A stretch of DNA of 64,000 bases, from the NCBI GenBank assembly GCA_046349315.1, contig JAXMCQ010000002.1, positions 398,494-462,493 of the forward strand, read 5' to 3'. Under the pieces are notes generated by a model. That model ran no database searches. It was given only the letters and a program-made list of their open reading frames with translations, and was not told the DNA's origin. The translations under genes were made by a program, and so were the position numbers. Each line of letters opens with the position of its first letter. Within the stretch, counting starts at the first letter, position 1. The stretch is from JAEUMG01 sp046349315. GTDB taxonomy: Bacteria; Pseudomonadota; Alphaproteobacteria; Rhizobiales; Aestuariivirgaceae. This document shows positions 17,933-26,210 of the stretch, piece by piece.

Positions 17933-19321
17933 ATGAACAAACCACTGTCCAACATGGCCGTTCGCGATATCGAAACGGTCATCCACCCCTACACGAATCT
18001 CGCCAAGCATCGCGAAGTGGGCCCGCTCATCCTCAATGAAGGCCGCGGCATCTATCTCTATGATGACAAGGGCAGGCGTTACATCGAAGGCCTGGCTGGC
18101 TTGTGGTGCACGGCGCTCGGCTTTAACAACGAGGAGTTGGTCGAGGCCGCTGCCGCGGCGATGCGCAAGCTCCCTTATACGAGTATCTTTTCAGGCAAGT
18201 CGCATGATGCCGCCATCGAGCTATCCGAGAAGCTCAAAGAGATCGCACCATGTCCCGCTTCGAAGATCCTCTTCGGCTCCGGCGGCTCCGAAGCCAATGA
18301 CATGCAGATCAAGCTCACTTGGTATTACAACAACGCCAAGGGGCGGACGAAGAAGAAGAAGATCATCTCGCGCGTGCGCGCTTATCACGGCGTAACCATT
18401 GCCACCGCTTCGCTGACCGGCCTGCCCTGGGTTCACAACGACTTCGACCTGCCGATCGCCGGCATCCTCCACACCTCCTGCCCGCATTACTATCGCTTCG
18501 GCCAGGATGGCGAGACCGAAGAACAGTTCTCCGCCCGCTGCGCCGAGGAACTCGAAGCCATGATCCTCGAGCACGGCCCCGATACAATCGGCGCTTTCAT
18601 CGCCGAGCCGATCATGGGCGCCGGGGGCGTCATCGTCCCGCCCAAGGGCTATTTCGGCCATATCAACAAGGTGCTCCAGAAATACGACATCCGCTTCATT
18701 TCCGATGAAGTGATCTGCGGCTTTGGGCGCACCGGCAACTGGTTCGGCACCGAAACCATGGGCATGAAGCCGCAATCGATCTCGATGGCAAAGGCGATCA
18801 CCTCGGCCTACTTCCCGATGGGCGCGATCACCATCGAGGAAGACCTCTATCAGGCGATGCTCGATGAAAGCCGCAAGCTCGGCACATTCGGCCACGGCTT
18901 CACCTATACGGCGCATCCCGTCGCCTGCGCGGTGGCGCTGAAGACGATCGAGATCTACGAGCGCGAGCGCATCGTCGATCACGTGAAGAAGGTGGCGCCG
19001 GTTTTCGAAGGCCGCATCAGAAAGCTCGGCGATCATCCGCTCGTTGGCAATCCCCGCGCGGTCGGTCTCATCGGCGCGCTGGAACTTGTCGCGGATAAGA
19101 AGACCAAGCGCGCCTTCGATCCCAAGAAGGCTGTCGGCGCCGCCACCGCCGATCTCCTCCAGGAGATGGGCGTAATCCTGCGCTCCATGGGCGACAGTGT
19201 CGCCTTCTGTCCGCCGCTCATCATCACAGCGGACCAGATCAACGAGATGTTCGACATTGTCGAGAAGGGCCTCGACCGCATGGAAGAGCGCGTCCGCAAG
19301 GAAGATCTGAGGGCCGCATGA
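17933..19321 (+). CDS. Class III aminotransferase (omega-amino acid/pyruvate type)
   Basis: 462 residues. PLP-enzyme hallmarks are GSGGSEANDMQIKL, the Asp-containing FISDEVICGFGRTGNWFG, and SMAKAITSAYFPMGA with the PLP lysine. The N-terminus and length resemble omega-amino acid:pyruvate or putrescine/diamine aminotransferases. The amino donor cannot be fixed from sequence alone. GGAG lies 7 nt before the ATG, and the stop overlaps the following PPOX-fold gene by ATGA, implying translational coupling. Confidence 0.88.
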   Translation: MNKPLSNMAVRDIETVIHPYTNLAKHREVGPLILNEGRGIYLYDDKGRRYIEGLAGLWCTALGFNNEELVEAAAAAMRKLPYTSIFSGKSHDAAIELSEKLKEIAPCPASKILFGSGGSEANDMQIKLTWYYNNAKGRTKKKKIISRVRAYHGVTIATASLTGLPWVHNDFDLPIAGILHTSCPHYYRFGQDGETEEQFSARCAEELEAMILEHGPDTIGAFIAEPIMGAGGVIVPPKGYFGHINKVLQKYDIRFISDEVICGFGRTGNWFGTETMGMKPQSISMAKAITSAYFPMGAITIEEDLYQAMLDESRKLGTFGHGFTYTAHPVACAVALKTIEIYERERIVDHVKKVAPVFEGRIRKLGDHPLVGNPRAVGLIGALELVADKKTKRAFDPKKAVGAATADLLQEMGVILRSMGDSVAFCPPLIITADQINEMFDIVEKGLDRMEERVRKEDLRAA

Positions 19322-19944
19322 GCAGGATCGACGAACGCCAGCAACTGCGCGACAAACTTGGCGAGGTCGGCCCGCTTGCCGCCGGCAAGACCATCCGCAA
19401 GATCGATAAGTATGCTCGCATCTTTATCGAACATTCGCCGTTCCTGTGCATCGGCACGGCGGATGCCGAGGGCAATGCCGATGTCTCGCCGCGCGGCGAT
19501 CCGATGGGCTTCGTATGCGTCGTCGACGACAGGACGATCATCATTCCCGATCGCCCCGGCAACAACCGCGCCGACACGATGCAGAACATCATCGCCAACC
19601 CCAAAGTCGGCATCCTGTTTCTGATACCCGGCATCGAGGACACCTTGCGCCTGAACGGCAAGGCCGAGATCATCGACGACGCTGAAGCGCTGGCGCCGGC
19701 CGCGGTTAACGGCAAGCCGCCAAAGCTTGGCATCAAGGTGACGGTCGATGAAGTTTTCTTTCACTGCGCCAAGGCCTTCAGGCGCTCGAAACTATGGGAT
19801 CCCGCCGCACAGCAGGATCGCGCCATCCTTCCAAGCCTCGCTCGCATCGTGATGGAGCAGGCCCGCGCCTGTGAGGTCGAGGAAGACGAAGCAGATAAGG
19901 TCGAAGAGGAAATCCAGGAAGCCTACCGGACTAATTTGTACTAG
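19318..19944 (+). CDS. Pyridoxamine 5'-phosphate oxidase-fold flavoprotein
   Basis: 208 residues with the split-barrel FMN-binding fold (FLCIGTADAEGNADVSPRGD, RPGNNRADTMQNI) of the PPOX-type family close to MSMEG_1061. The C-terminal 40 residues are acidic and helical. It is distinct from the true PdxH at 26211-26843. Known relatives bind FMN or F420 and reduce small molecules; the substrate here is unknown. It overlaps the upstream aminotransferase by 4 nt (ATGA) and the convergent small gene by 4 nt. Confidence 0.85.
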   Translation: MSRIDERQQLRDKLGEVGPLAAGKTIRKIDKYARIFIEHSPFLCIGTADAEGNADVSPRGDPMGFVCVVDDRTIIIPDRPGNNRADTMQNIIANPKVGILFLIPGIEDTLRLNGKAEIIDDAEALAPAAVNGKPPKLGIKVTVDEVFFHCAKAFRRSKLWDPAAQQDRAILPSLARIVMEQARACEVEEDEADKVEEEIQEAYRTNLY

Positions 19945-20207
19945 GGGTCGTTGCTCATCCCGCCGCCTTGGCCGCTTTTGAAGCGCCATTTGGGCTTGTT
20001 CCGGTTGGGATTTGCGGGCTTGTACTTGTCCTTGTCGTTCTTGTCGTAGCGCCAGTTATCGCGCTCATAGGGCCGCCATGCGCCTTCCCAGCAAAGCTCC
20101 TTGATTGAGCTCTTGAGAAGATAGCTCGGGCACCGCGCGGCCGCCGAGGCGGGTGTGGCGGCCCATGCCCAAGCCAGGATCGCAATTGCAAGCACACTGT
20201 ATTTCAT
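19941..20207 (-). CDS. Small secreted basic protein, unknown function
   Basis: 88 residues beginning with a clear signal peptide (MKYSVLAIAILAWAWAATPASA). The mature part has two Cys, many Trp/Tyr and a Lys/Asn-rich tail (KDKYKPANPNRNKPKW). The ATG at 20207 is chosen because the signal peptide begins there; the frame extends further upstream only through repeat DNA. No family recognised. Confidence 0.65.
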   Translation of the reverse strand: MKYSVLAIAILAWAWAATPASAAARCPSYLLKSSIKELCWEGAWRPYERDNWRYDKNDKDKYKPANPNRNKPKWRFKSGQGGGMSNDP

Positions 20208-20225
20208 GAGCGAAGCATAGCACGT

Positions 20226-20354
20226 CCTCTCCCGCTTGCGGGAGAGGAAAGGGGCCCATTGCGCAGCAATGGGAAAGGTGAGGGGAAAGCCCCTCGTCTC
20301 CCCCAACCCGCTTCGCGTCTTGGGTCCCCCTCTTCTCCCGCAGGCGGGAGAAGA
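20226..20354. repeat. GC-rich intergenic hairpin cluster
   Basis: CCTCTCCCGC-TT-GCGGGAGAGG (20226-20247), CCCATTGC-GCA-GCAATGGG (about 20253-20271) and CTTCTCCCGC / GCGGGAGAAG (about 20332-20353) lie between two leftward genes. Same non-coding repeat type as at 10608 and 55938. Confidence 0.6.
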
Positions 20355-20362
20355 CAAGTCAT

Positions 20363-21352
20363 TCAATGCCTCTCGACCGGCACGACGAAGCGCTCGCGCA
20401 CTTCGCCCTTGCGCACCACCGTTACCTTGACGTCGCGATTGACGCGAGAGTGGTTGAGCAATCGCAGAAGATCATCGACGCCGCCGACCGCCTCGCCGTC
20501 GATCGACACGATGAGATCGCCCGACCTTATACCCGCCGTTTCGGCGGGGCTTCCTTCGATCACCCGCATTACGCGCACGCCCGAGGCCTGTTCGATCCCG
20601 CTATGCCGGGCTAGGTGCCGCGGAATGCGCGTCTGCTGGCCTTCGACCCCGATCGCCGCGCGTCGCACGCGCCCGTGCTGCAGGATCTGCGTCAGAACAT
20701 AAAGCGCCGTGTTGCTGGCGACCGAAAAGCAGATGCCCTGGGCGCCGAGAATGACCGCGGTATTGACGCCGATCACCCGGCCCTTGGAATCGACCAAGGG
20801 GCCCCCCGAATTGCCGGGATTGAGCGCCGCGTCGGTCTGGACCACGTCGTCGATCAGCCGTCCGCTGCGCGAGCGAAGCGACCGCCCCGTGGCGCTGACC
20901 ACGCCAGCCGTCACAGTCTGCTCGAAGCCGAGCGGATTGCCGATGGCGATTGCCAACTGCCCGGGCCTGATGGTCTTTGAATCATGCAGCTCCAATGACG
21001 GCGCCGACAAATGCCCGTCGGTGCGGATCACCGCGATATCGGTATCCGGGTCTTCACCGACGATGCGCGCCGCCGCCCGCTGCCCGTCCGGCAATGACAC
21101 CTCGATCGCCTTGGCGCCGTTGACGACGTGGCTGTTGGTGAAGATCAGGCCGTCCGAGGCGACCACGAAACCGGAACCGGTCCCGCCGCGCCCGCCCAGG
21201 TTACGAATGGCGATATGGACGACACCCGGCCCGGCTTTCTCGACCGCTCCGATCACCGCGCGCGAATAGGCATCGAGCAATTCGCCGTCGTTGACTGTCG
21301 TCTGGGTGATGTTTTCGGCCTCTGGAACATTGGCCGTTTCGAAATCCAGCAT
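20363..21352 (-). CDS. Trypsin-like serine protease with PDZ domain (HtrA/DegP-like)
   Basis: About 329 residues. The catalytic triad is visible: His in FTNSHVVNG, Asp in DPDTDIAVIRT and Ser in NPGNSGGPLV. A PDZ domain occupies the C-terminal 90 residues (GSPAETAGIRSGDLIVSIDG). The start at 21352 is chosen because GGAGG lies 6 nt upstream; a longer frame begins at 21457. Neither start gives a convincing signal peptide, so the cellular location is uncertain, unlike classical periplasmic DegP. A second PDZ, usual in DegP/DegQ, is absent, which resembles DegS-like proteins. Confidence 0.88.
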   Translation of the reverse strand: MLDFETANVPEAENITQTTVNDGELLDAYSRAVIGAVEKAGPGVVHIAIRNLGGRGGTGSGFVVASDGLIFTNSHVVNGAKAIEVSLPDGQRAAARIVGEDPDTDIAVIRTDGHLSAPSLELHDSKTIRPGQLAIAIGNPLGFEQTVTAGVVSATGRSLRSRSGRLIDDVVQTDAALNPGNSGGPLVDSKGRVIGVNTAVILGAQGICFSVASNTALYVLTQILQHGRVRRAAIGVEGQQTRIPRHLARHSGIEQASGVRVMRVIEGSPAETAGIRSGDLIVSIDGEAVGGVDDLLRLLNHSRVNRDVKVTVVRKGEVRERFVVPVERH

Positions 21353-21475
21353 TCTGTCCTCCGGCCCCCCGTCGGTTGCGACAGATATGGGAATTGGCCT
21401 GGCTTTCCGCCAAGGGGGCGTCGCCCCTGGAAGGCAAGATCGGGAAAGCCGTAGCAATCCCGGCGCGGGCAGGGC

Positions 21476-22090
21476 TTACTTGGCCCGGAGCGCCAATGTC
21501 GCGAGGCCGGCCATGACTAGAATGGCGCCGCCCGTCCGGTTCACCCAGGAAAGGATCGACGGCCGTGTCACCGCCTTGCGGGCCTGGCTTGCGACCAGGG
21601 CATAGGCGAGGGCATTGAGCGTGCCGAGCGTCAGGAACACCACTTCCATGATGATGAGCTGCGGCAGAACGGGGCGCGTCGGGTCGATGAACTGCGGCAG
21701 GAAGGCGACGAAGAAGGTGATGCTCTTGGGATTGAGCGCCGTCACCCAATAGGCCGTCCAGAAAATGCTCCGCGACGATGACTTGAGCTGCTCAGGATCA
21801 ATCGTCGGTTTGCTGCGAAGAAGCCCGATCCCGAGCCAGATCAGGTAGAGCGCCCCACCCACCTTCAGGATCGTGAATAGGCTGGCCGAAGCGGCCAGCA
21901 CCGCGCCAAGCCCCGACAGCGAGAGTGTCATCGCCGTGAAATCGCCCAGCGTGACTCCGGCGACGGTGCGAAGCGCCGCCTCTCGCCCGCGCGACAGGCC
22001 GTAGGAGACGATCATCATCACCACCGGCCCCGGGATGAGAACGACGATGAACACAGTCACGGTGTAGGCGAGGAAGTAATCGAGACTCAT
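21476..22090 (-). CDS. LysE/RhtB-family amino acid exporter
   Basis: 204 residues with five or six hydrophobic helices and the N-terminal family signature (VVLIPGPVVMMIVSYGLSRGR). Members export homoserine, threonine, lysine or related metabolites by proton exchange in the inner membrane. The transported compound is unknown. It lies upstream of the protease gene on the same strand, 123 nt from that gene's start. Confidence 0.9.
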   Translation of the reverse strand: MSLDYFLAYTVTVFIVVLIPGPVVMMIVSYGLSRGREAALRTVAGVTLGDFTAMTLSLSGLGAVLAASASLFTILKVGGALYLIWLGIGLLRSKPTIDPEQLKSSSRSIFWTAYWVTALNPKSITFFVAFLPQFIDPTRPVLPQLIIMEVVFLTLGTLNALAYALVASQARKAVTRPSILSWVNRTGGAILVMAGLATLALRAK

Positions 22091-22124
22091 GAAGCTTAAC
22101 CCTCACCATGAAGATCGAAAGTAC

Positions 22125-22180
22125 GACCCTCACCCTGAGGTGCTCGGTGAAGCCGAGCCTCGAAGGGTCGGCAAGCGGCG
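22125..22180. repeat. Intergenic palindromic repeat
   Basis: CCTGAGG, GCTCGGTGAAGCCGAGC (a 6-bp stem with a GTGAA-type loop) and nearby CTCACC/GGGTCGGC blocks form imperfect hairpins in the 157-nt space between two leftward genes. The type is common in intergenic DNA of alphaproteobacteria and a relative is seen at 46940-47045. Confidence 0.45.
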
Positions 22181-22247
22181 CGATCTATGACGTGGCAATG
22201 GTTCAAGGGCGGCCGCGCCGCCTCACCATGAGGTCGGGGACTTCTGC

Positions 22248-23393
22248 TCATAGCTTCGCCAATGCCTGCTCGATATCGGCAATGAGATCATCTGCATGTT
22301 CGATCCCTGTCGAGATACGCACCAGATTATCGGGCACCGGGCTTTGCGGCCCTTCGACAGTCTTGCGATGCTCGGCCAATGTCTCGACGCCGCCAAGCGA
22401 TGTCGCCGGCACGATCACCTTGAGCAGCGTACAAAAACGCCGCGCGTCTTCGAGACTGCCCTTGATGAGCAGCGACAGCATGCCGCCGAAACCATCGGTC
22501 ATCTGCTTCGCCGCGATCGCATGCCCGCGATGGCTGGCAAGCCCCGGATAGAGCACCCGCTCGATCCCGGGATGACGCTCGAAATGTTTGGCGATTGCCA
22601 GAGCATTGGCCGAGGCCTGCCGGTAACGCAGATACACGGTTCGAAGCCCGCGCGTGAGAAGCCAGGTCTCGAAGGGCGCAAGCGGCGTTCCGATCTTGGT
22701 CCGCAACGTGCCGATCGCGGCCCAGCGCGGCGTGAGCTCGCCGGTGATAAGCGCGCCGGCCAGCACGTCGGAGTGACCATTCAAATATTTGGTTGCCGAA
22801 TGGAAGACGATATCGGCGCCAAGCTCCAGCGGCCGCGTGGTGACCGCACCTGTCGCTGTCGCATCGACGGCGAGGATCGCACCCGCGTCATGCGCGGCTT
22901 TCGCCGCCGCCGCGATATCGATCACATCCCAGGTGGGATTGAGCGGCGTCTCGATCCAGACGAGATCGGTCTTGCCGTTTTGGATGCTGGATTCGAGCGC
23001 GCCTGGCTTGGTGGCGTCGAACAATGTCAGAGCAATTCGTCCGCGTTGCTCAAGAATCTTCAGCCAGTCGCGCGTGCCGTAATACATGACATCCGGCGCC
23101 ACGACATGTGCACCTTGCGGCACGGTCTCAAGCAATGTCGTGATCGCCGCCATGCCCGAGGCGAACAGGAGACAGCCCTTGCCGTTCTCAAGCGCGGCGA
23201 TCGCATCTTCGGCATGCCACAAGGTCGGATTGCCGTTGCGGATGTAATTCTCGCGCAATTTCGGCTTGTAATTCTCATCGCGCGCATAGGTGGAGGAGGG
23301 GTAGATCGGCGGCGCCACCGCACCTGTGGCTTCGTCCGTCGATTTCAGCGCATGCGCGGCGATTGTCTCGGGCCGCAGCCGCGAGTTAGACAT
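22248..23393 (-). CDS. metC: Cystathionine beta-lyase-like PLP enzyme (Cys/Met metabolism)
   Basis: About 381 residues of the Cys/Met metabolism PLP family. The PLP lysine is in HSATKYLNGHSDVLAG (near residue 210), and FASGMAAITTLLE and the phosphate-cup segment IYPSSTYARD are present. Family members cleave or form cystathionine and related thioethers; the absence of met genes nearby leaves beta-lyase versus gamma-synthase/lyase open. The start at 23393 overlaps the upstream SDR by 8 nt; an alternative ATG four codons earlier (23405) would overlap by 20 nt. Confidence 0.87.
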   Translation of the reverse strand: MSNSRLRPETIAAHALKSTDEATGAVAPPIYPSSTYARDENYKPKLRENYIRNGNPTLWHAEDAIAALENGKGCLLFASGMAAITTLLETVPQGAHVVAPDVMYYGTRDWLKILEQRGRIALTLFDATKPGALESSIQNGKTDLVWIETPLNPTWDVIDIAAAAKAAHDAGAILAVDATATGAVTTRPLELGADIVFHSATKYLNGHSDVLAGALITGELTPRWAAIGTLRTKIGTPLAPFETWLLTRGLRTVYLRYRQASANALAIAKHFERHPGIERVLYPGLASHRGHAIAAKQMTDGFGGMLSLLIKGSLEDARRFCTLLKVIVPATSLGGVETLAEHRKTVEGPQSPVPDNLVRISTGIEHADDLIADIEQALAKL

Positions 23394-24141
23394 GCTGGCC
23401 GCCATTGATGTGCAATTCCGCGCCAGTCACATAACTTGAGGCATCGGTGCACAGGAAGTAGATGGCCTTCGCCACTTCCTCCGGCTGGCCCAGCCGATGC
23501 AGGGGAATCTGTGGAATGAGATTCTCGGTGCCAGGCGATAGAATCGCGGTTTCGATTTCGCCCGGCGAGATTGAATTGACGCGCACGCCGAGCGGTCCGA
23601 AATCGGCCGCCATCTCGCGCGTCAGCGCGGCAAGCGCTGCCTTGGATGTCGAATAGGCGGCCCCTGCAAAGGGATGCACGCGCGATCCGGCGATCGAGGT
23701 AACATTGACGACCGCACCCCTTGCCGCTGCGAGTTCGTCGATCAATCCACGCGCCAGCATGATCGAGGCGAAAAAATTGACCTGGAAAACGGTCAGCCAA
23801 TCTTGGGCGCTCGTCTCGATCGTATTGAGCCTCGCCCCACCGGGTTTTTTCGGACTGATCGCCGCATTGTTGACGAGGGCGTGAAGCTTAGAGCCCTGTT
23901 CTTTCAGCTTTTCCTTCATTTCGCCGATCGCCACTTCGAGATCGGCAATATTGGCAAGATCGACCTGGATATGGTCCTCAGGCCCCGCGTCCCACGGGCA
24001 ATCTTCCGGGAAAGGATGGCGCGAGCACGAGATCACGCGCCAGCCGGCGGTCGAGAACCGCTTGACCGTCGCATGGCCGATGCCGCGCGAGGCGCCGGTC
24101 AGGATCAGCGTCTTGCGCTCGCTGTCAGGGGTTTGTGTCAT
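23386..24141 (-). CDS. Short-chain dehydrogenase/reductase
   Basis: 251 residues, classical SDR: NAD(P)-binding TGASRGIGHA at 15-24, NNAA, catalytic Ser in NVTSIAGS and Tyr-x3-Lys in AAYSTSKAALA, then VNSISPGEI. The substrate is unknown. It overlaps the downstream metC-like gene. Just upstream of its start lies a duplicated pdxH 3' end; the intact pdxH (26211-26843) was probably the immediate neighbour before the islet at 24235-26210 arrived (inference). Confidence 0.9.
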   Translation of the reverse strand: MTQTPDSERKTLILTGASRGIGHATVKRFSTAGWRVISCSRHPFPEDCPWDAGPEDHIQVDLANIADLEVAIGEMKEKLKEQGSKLHALVNNAAISPKKPGGARLNTIETSAQDWLTVFQVNFFASIMLARGLIDELAAARGAVVNVTSIAGSRVHPFAGAAYSTSKAALAALTREMAADFGPLGVRVNSISPGEIETAILSPGTENLIPQIPLHRLGQPEEVAKAIYFLCTDASSYVTGAELHINGGQHV

Positions 24142-24144
24142 GCG

Positions 24145-24234
24145 TCAGGGATATAGACGCGTCTTGCTCCATTTGCCATCCGGCGTCGCGCGGCGGAACA
24201 CCACGCGTTCATGCAGGCGGAATGGCCGGTCATG
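24145..24234 (-). pseudogene. Duplicated 3' end of pdxH (29 codons plus stop)
   Basis: Ninety bases match the end of the intact pdxH at 26211-26300 with 6 mismatches and no gaps. Translation gives HDRPFRLHERVVFRRATPDG onward, the same ending as PdxH, including the stop. Upstream of 24234 all similarity stops. It marks the left boundary of the islet that separates SDR and pdxH. Confidence 0.9.
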
Positions 24235-24320
24235 TCTTGCAGGCAATCTCCCTCAAATCGCAAAAGTTTCGTTAACAACATGGTCACTCGGATCGTTCAA
24301 CAAAGTTGCCATCACGTCAG

Positions 24321-24337
24321 TATAACGTAACGTTATA
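24321..24337. promoter_or_regulatory. 17-bp perfect palindrome, possible operator
   Basis: TATAACGT-A-ACGTTATA: 8-bp arms around a single base, lying 9-15 nt before the candidate start codons of the next gene (24347/24353). The AT-rich symmetric form fits a dimeric repressor or activator site, possibly LuxR- or TetR-like (inference). It is not repeated before the second gene copy at 25467. Confidence 0.5.
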
Positions 24338-24352
24338 TTCATAGATTTGCCC

Positions 24353-25075
24353 GTGAAATCCACTTTGAACCCTGCTTCCCCTCCCTCCAAGCTGTGGAGA
24401 TACCGGTATTGGTCGCTCGCCGTCCTCATCGCGACGCTGATTGGGTGCGTGCTTTGGGAACGAGCCTTTCCAACCCAATCGCTGCGCTACCGGCTCACCG
24501 TCGAGGTCGAGACACCCGAAGGCATCAAGACGGGGTCGAGCGTGATTGAGGTGCGCTACAGCCAGGGCATGGCGCTCGGCGATGTCAGCGGCCTTCAGTC
24601 GCGAATTTGGGGCGAGGCGGTCTATGTCGATCTCGGCGCAGGGCGTAATCTTGTGGTCACGCTCACGCGATCGGAAAGCGGCCGCAAGACGGCTCGCAGC
24701 CCGTCCGAACTGCCGCTCATCCTGTTCAAGCTCGACACGAACCCGCTGGGGTCTTGGGGAAACCCTCCGGCGCAAGGCAGCAGGGATGTTGCCCCGGAAA
24801 TGCTGCCCACGCTCGTGACATTCCGCGATCCCGCCGATCCGATAAGCGTGAAACTCGTGGAGCCCGATCAACTCGAATCCGCGTTCGGCCCGGAAGTGCG
24901 GATCGCCAACGCGACAATCGAAATAACCAAGGACAATGCTGAGGCAACAATTGAGCGCCATCTCCCGTGGTTGTCCGACCATCCTGAACCAAGCCTGGAT
25001 CAAGGCGGAGATCCATATGATGCGTCCCTTGCAAAACTGATCCACTTCGGAGATTTCATCAGGAGGAAAACATGA
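24353..25075 (+). CDS. Membrane-anchored protein of unknown function, copy 1
   Basis: About 240 residues: a short basic N-terminus, one hydrophobic anchor (YWSLAVLIATLIGCVLW, about 16-34), then a soluble domain beginning RYRLTVEVETPEGIKTGSS that is probably periplasmic. Function unknown; related hypothetical proteins occur in rhizobia. A closely similar copy is at 25467-26171 (near-identical over the first 100 residues after the anchor). GTG at 24353 is preferred, with TTG 24347 possible. The stop overlaps the next gene's ATG (ATGA) with AGGAGG ahead of it, so the two are translated together. Confidence 0.72.
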   Translation: MKSTLNPASPPSKLWRYRYWSLAVLIATLIGCVLWERAFPTQSLRYRLTVEVETPEGIKTGSSVIEVRYSQGMALGDVSGLQSRIWGEAVYVDLGAGRNLVVTLTRSESGRKTARSPSELPLILFKLDTNPLGSWGNPPAQGSRDVAPEMLPTLVTFRDPADPISVKLVEPDQLESAFGPEVRIANATIEITKDNAEATIERHLPWLSDHPEPSLDQGGDPYDASLAKLIHFGDFIRRKT

Positions 25076-25434
25076 ATCGTGATCTGTACCTGGCAATTCT
25101 TGCCCTCGATTCTTACAATCGAGGCTATGATGCCGGAGTCGCAATGGGCTCATGGACCGAGATTGGCAACGCGACTACTGGAGCATTCGATCTACCTGAA
25201 GGCTCTGAGGCGGAATCCTTTAGTGCCACCGCTTATGACATGACAGGCGCGACGGGATTCAGTTCGGCCGAGACAGTTATCTCCTACCGCGGCACCGACA
25301 ATACGTCTTACGACTCGACTCCCAGCGACCTTGACGACTGGACGGGTGGCGCTGGGTTTCAGACGGGCCAGGCAGCACTCGCGGCAGATTTCTATCGCGC
25401 TGTCTCCCACGAACTGGGGGAACTTGAGAGCTAG
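25072..25434 (+). CDS. N-terminal part of a lipase-like alpha/beta hydrolase, probably truncated
   Basis: 120 residues starting MNRDLYLAILALDSYNRGY. VISYRGTD and the following D/G-rich stretch resemble the N-terminal third of class 3 lipase-like proteins of rhizobia, which often carry Ca-binding repeats. The frame ends before any GxSxG nucleophile motif, so it is likely a broken gene or a domain fragment. AGGAGG with ideal spacing precedes the ATG. It lies between two copies of the membrane-anchored gene; a tiny second copy of its start is at 26168. Confidence 0.55.
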   Translation: MNRDLYLAILALDSYNRGYDAGVAMGSWTEIGNATTGAFDLPEGSEAESFSATAYDMTGATGFSSAETVISYRGTDNTSYDSTPSDLDDWTGGAGFQTGQAALAADFYRAVSHELGELES

Positions 25435-25466
25435 TGTAGTCCAGACTGCGTGCTGTTCTGCGCCTG

Positions 25467-26171
25467 GTGCTGAGGGTTTGCTACTTGCCAAAAGCCTATC
25501 GCTATTGGTCGCTCGCCGTCCTCATCGCGACGCTGATTGGCTACGTGCTTTGGGAACGAGCCTTCCCCGCCCAATCGCTGCGCTATCGGCTTACGGTCGA
25601 GGTCGAAACCCCCGAAGGTATCAAGACGGGGTCGAGCGTGATTGAGGTGCGCTACAGCTGGGGACCAGGAATCGGCGATGTTAGCGGCTTCCAGTCGCGA
25701 ATCTGGGGCGAGGCCGTCTATGTCGATCTCGGCGGCCGCGGCAATCTGGTGGTCACGCTCACGCGATCGGAAAGCGGGCGCAACACCGCGCGAAGTCCGG
25801 CCGAACTTCCATTCTCACTTTTTGAAATCGATTCTGCTCGATCGCAGTTATGGAAGATCACGCTTCTGGATGGCAGCAGAGATGTCCCGCCGGAGATGTT
25901 GCCGACGCTGGTGACATTCCGCGATCCAGCCGATCCATTGAGCGTGAAACTTGTTGAACCGGACCAACTCGATACTGCATTCGGCCCGGGAGTGCGGATC
26001 GCTAATTCAACACTACAAATTACCGATGTAGAAATCACCGACACAATCGATCAGCATTTGAGCTGGCTTGCTGGGATTAATGGAAAGTACTTGTCAGGCG
26101 GAAGGACATCCAAGGGCTCACCTCTCCTGCTAACTGGTTTGGCATTCAAGTCAGAAGGATACTCACCGTGA
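25467..26171 (+). CDS. Membrane-anchored protein of unknown function, copy 2
   Basis: 234 residues, paralogue of the protein at 24353-25075. From YRYWSLAVLIATLIGYVLW onward the two align without large gaps for about 150 residues and then diverge. The N-terminal dozen residues differ because the duplication joint lies near 25490, so the start (GTG 25467) is uncertain. The stop overlaps a GTG (GTGA) that begins the remnant second hydrolase, repeating the arrangement of copy 1. Confidence 0.68.
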   Translation: MLRVCYLPKAYRYWSLAVLIATLIGYVLWERAFPAQSLRYRLTVEVETPEGIKTGSSVIEVRYSWGPGIGDVSGFQSRIWGEAVYVDLGGRGNLVVTLTRSESGRNTARSPAELPFSLFEIDSARSQLWKITLLDGSRDVPPEMLPTLVTFRDPADPLSVKLVEPDQLDTAFGPGVRIANSTLQITDVEITDTIDQHLSWLAGINGKYLSGGRTSKGSPLLLTGLAFKSEGYSP

Positions 26172-26209
26172 ACCGCGATCTCTATCTCGCAGTTCTTTCG
26201 CCCGGGTGA
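26168..26209 (+). pseudogene. Remnant start of second lipase-like gene
   Basis: Thirteen codons reading MNRDLYLAVLS before running into unrelated codons and a stop. The first ten residues match the hydrolase at 25072 except I/V. Similarity ends within about 10 nt of the pdxH stop at 26211, so the gene was cut at the islet's right boundary. Confidence 0.75.
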
Positions 26210-26210
26210 G

